Part shown: positions 6,023 through 7,153 of the stretch, one piece after another | How positions within the stretch are numbered: the stretch's first letter is position 1 | Layout of the letters: each line of letters starts with the position of its first letter | From: Lentisphaerota bacterium | Lineage (GTDB): Bacteria; Verrucomicrobiota; Kiritimatiellia; RFP12; UBA1067 | DNA: 7,153 bases | Direction: 5' to 3' | Assembly: GCA_015061765.1 (NCBI GenBank) | Contig: SUVZ01000191.1 | Span: 1-7,153, forward strand | Program-made: the position numbers and the translations under genes | Notes under the pieces: generated by a model | What the model saw: the letters and a program-made list of their open reading frames with translations, nothing else | The model's database searches: none | Told to the model about the DNA's origin: nothing

Positions 6023-7153
6023 ATGGAATCGGAAATCAAACAGCTTCTCGTTGTTCTCACCCCGCTGCTGTTCGTGGCGAATCTGGCGCAGAGTCTCTTG
6101 TATCTTCCCGAAGCGGCGCGGCGCGAGGGCGGCAGTCACATGCCGCATTGGCTCTACTACACTCTCGTCACGCTCTTCTTCGGGGCGATGATGTCTGCAC
6201 TGCTTGCACCGTCGGTGCCGCTGATGTGGGTGGCGGTTGAACTGACCACGCTCGTGTCCGCTCCGCTGATCGCGTACCACAACGACAAGGGAAGCCTTGA
6301 GGCGATGTGGAAATATCTGCTCATCTGCTCCATCGGAATCGCATTCGCGCTCTTTGGGACAATGCTTGTCCTGCATGCCCAGTCGACAGGAAATGTGCGC
6401 TGGTACATGGCCGGTTACGCATTCGTTCTTGCCGGCTATGGAACAAAGATGGGCTTGGCTCCGTTCCATACATGGCTTCCGGACGCTCACTCCGAAGCCC
6501 CCGCACCGGTTTCGGCACTCCTTTCCGGAGCGCTTCTGAACTGTTCTTTCTTCGCGATCGTCCGCTTCCGTGAAATGATGCCGGATGCCGCCGCGCCGTT
6601 CTGCGACAATGCCATGCTCGCGCTAGGTATCCTTTCTGTCGCCGTTGGTGCCGTTTTTATGGTTCGCCAGACGGACTTCAAACGTCTTCTCGCCTATTCG
6701 TCGGTCGAGCACATGGGGCTCATAATGGTGCTGTTCTCGCTCTGTCCATATTGCGGAAGAGTGGCGATGCCAGCGCTTTTTGCCCATATCGTCGCCCATT
6801 CTCTCACGAAAACGCTTCTCTTTCAGACAGCGGGGAATCTTCTTCTGGCGTTCCGTACACGCGCGGTCTCCGTCGTGCAGGGGCTGAGTGTGTCGATGAA
6901 GGGGCACGCAATGCTTTGGATGACCGGACTCATCCTCATCTGCGGAATGCCGCCGTCTGTCCTTTTCTTCTCCGAGCTTGGTCTTGTGCTTTCGGCTCCA
7001 GTATGGGTGTCGGCAACGGTTCTTGTCTTGTTGTTCATCGTGTTCGCGGCGATGATGAAGGTTGGCCTCTCCATGACGATGGGCAGTCCTGTCGCTGTGC
7101 ATGAACCATTGCCGAAGCGGCTTGCCGTTGTTCCGGCGGCGCTTTTGATTCTG
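6023..7153 (+). CDS. hyfF: Hydrogenase-4 component F-like proton-translocating subunit, 3' end outside window
   Basis: HyfF is the second antiporter-like subunit. The frame is open for 377 codons from ATG 6023, one base after the hyfE stop, and continues past the window; no ribosome binding site is visible, so coupling to hyfE is likely. Landmarks: VAVELTTL with Glu73 (TM5 glutamate), MWKYLLICSIGIAFALFGT (95-113), GYGTKMGLAPFHTWLPDAHSEAP with Lys142 (TM7 lysine), SALLSGALLNC with Asn173 (asparagine is normal for HyfF here), FKRLLAYSSVEHMG (219-232), AHSLTKTLLF with His259 and Lys263, and CGMPPSVLFFSE (307-318). As in HyfB, the protein starts at the equivalent of TM3 of E. coli HyfF, about 75-80 residues late. 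Roughly two thirds to three quarters of a normal HyfF is present. Confidence 0.93.
   Translation, partial: MESEIKQLLVVLTPLLFVANLAQSLLYLPEAARREGGSHMPHWLYYTLVTLFFGAMMSALLAPSVPLMWVAVELTTLVSAPLIAYHNDKGSLEAMWKYLLICSIGIAFALFGTMLVLHAQSTGNVRWYMAGYAFVLAGYGTKMGLAPFHTWLPDAHSEAPAPVSALLSGALLNCSFFAIVRFREMMPDAAAPFCDNAMLALGILSVAVGAVFMVRQTDFKRLLAYSSVEHMGLIMVLFSLCPYCGRVAMPALFAHIVAHSLTKTLLFQTAGNLLLAFRTRAVSVVQGLSVSMKGHAMLWMTGLILICGMPPSVLFFSELGLVLSAPVWVSATVLVLLFIVFAAMMKVGLSMTMGSPVAVHEPLPKRLAVVPAALLIL

Noticed and set aside
4666..6060. Long open frame on the minus strand (464 residues)
   Set aside because: It lies antisense to hyfC and hyfE, shows the same unnatural polar composition, and has no recognisable domain.

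Overview
The window has two unrelated halves separated by a terminator and a new promoter. The left half (about 1-2485) is a compact cluster of small envelope proteins that I cannot assign to a characterised family. The right half (about 2659-7153, running off the end) is the membrane arm of a Hyf-type (hydrogenase-4-like, group 4 [NiFe]) energy-converting complex. The organism is a bacterium: genes are tightly packed, Shine-Dalgarno sites are purine-rich, sigma70-like promoter elements are visible, and there is a lipobox signal peptide. The mix of a hyf module with lineage-specific small envelope proteins would fit a fermentative or anaerobic bacterium, possibly of the PVC superphylum (Lentisphaerota/Kiritimatiellota-like). 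That placement is a weak impression and not shown by the sequence.

Left half. A truncated lipoprotein gene (79-249) is followed by three tandem genes (343-711, 704-1138, 1152-1520). Each encodes one N-terminal membrane helix plus a soluble domain of about 75-85 residues with the same motif order, so they look like diverged paralogues. The third is followed closely by a longer secreted-type gene (1534-2432). Its first 145 bases nearly repeat the truncated copy at 79-223, so the three paralogues sit between direct repeats. The long copy has lost its lipobox cysteine (Cys to Tyr) and carries a -1 frameshift near 2215-2245 that moves the C-terminal part into another frame. A G9 tract lies inside it. 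A hairpin with a T-rich tail at 2452-2485 ends the cluster.

Right half. A sigma70-like promoter (2659-2687) and a strong ribosome binding site precede hyfB (2720-4408), hyfC (4405-5304), hyfE (5320-6021) and hyfF (6023 to beyond the window). The genes overlap or nearly touch, and only hyfB has a clear ribosome binding site, so the rest are probably translationally coupled. HyfB and HyfF are antiporter-like proton-translocating subunits, HyfC is the NuoH-like anchor, and HyfE is the small NuoK-like subunit. No hyfA or hyfD is present here, and the hydrogenase large and small subunits (HyfG, HyfI) are expected downstream. Both HyfB and HyfF start at the equivalent of transmembrane helix 3 of their E. 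coli counterparts, HyfB has a proline where the family has a membrane lysine, and HyfE ends in a histidine-rich tail. Function as a hydrogenase cannot be confirmed without the catalytic subunit.
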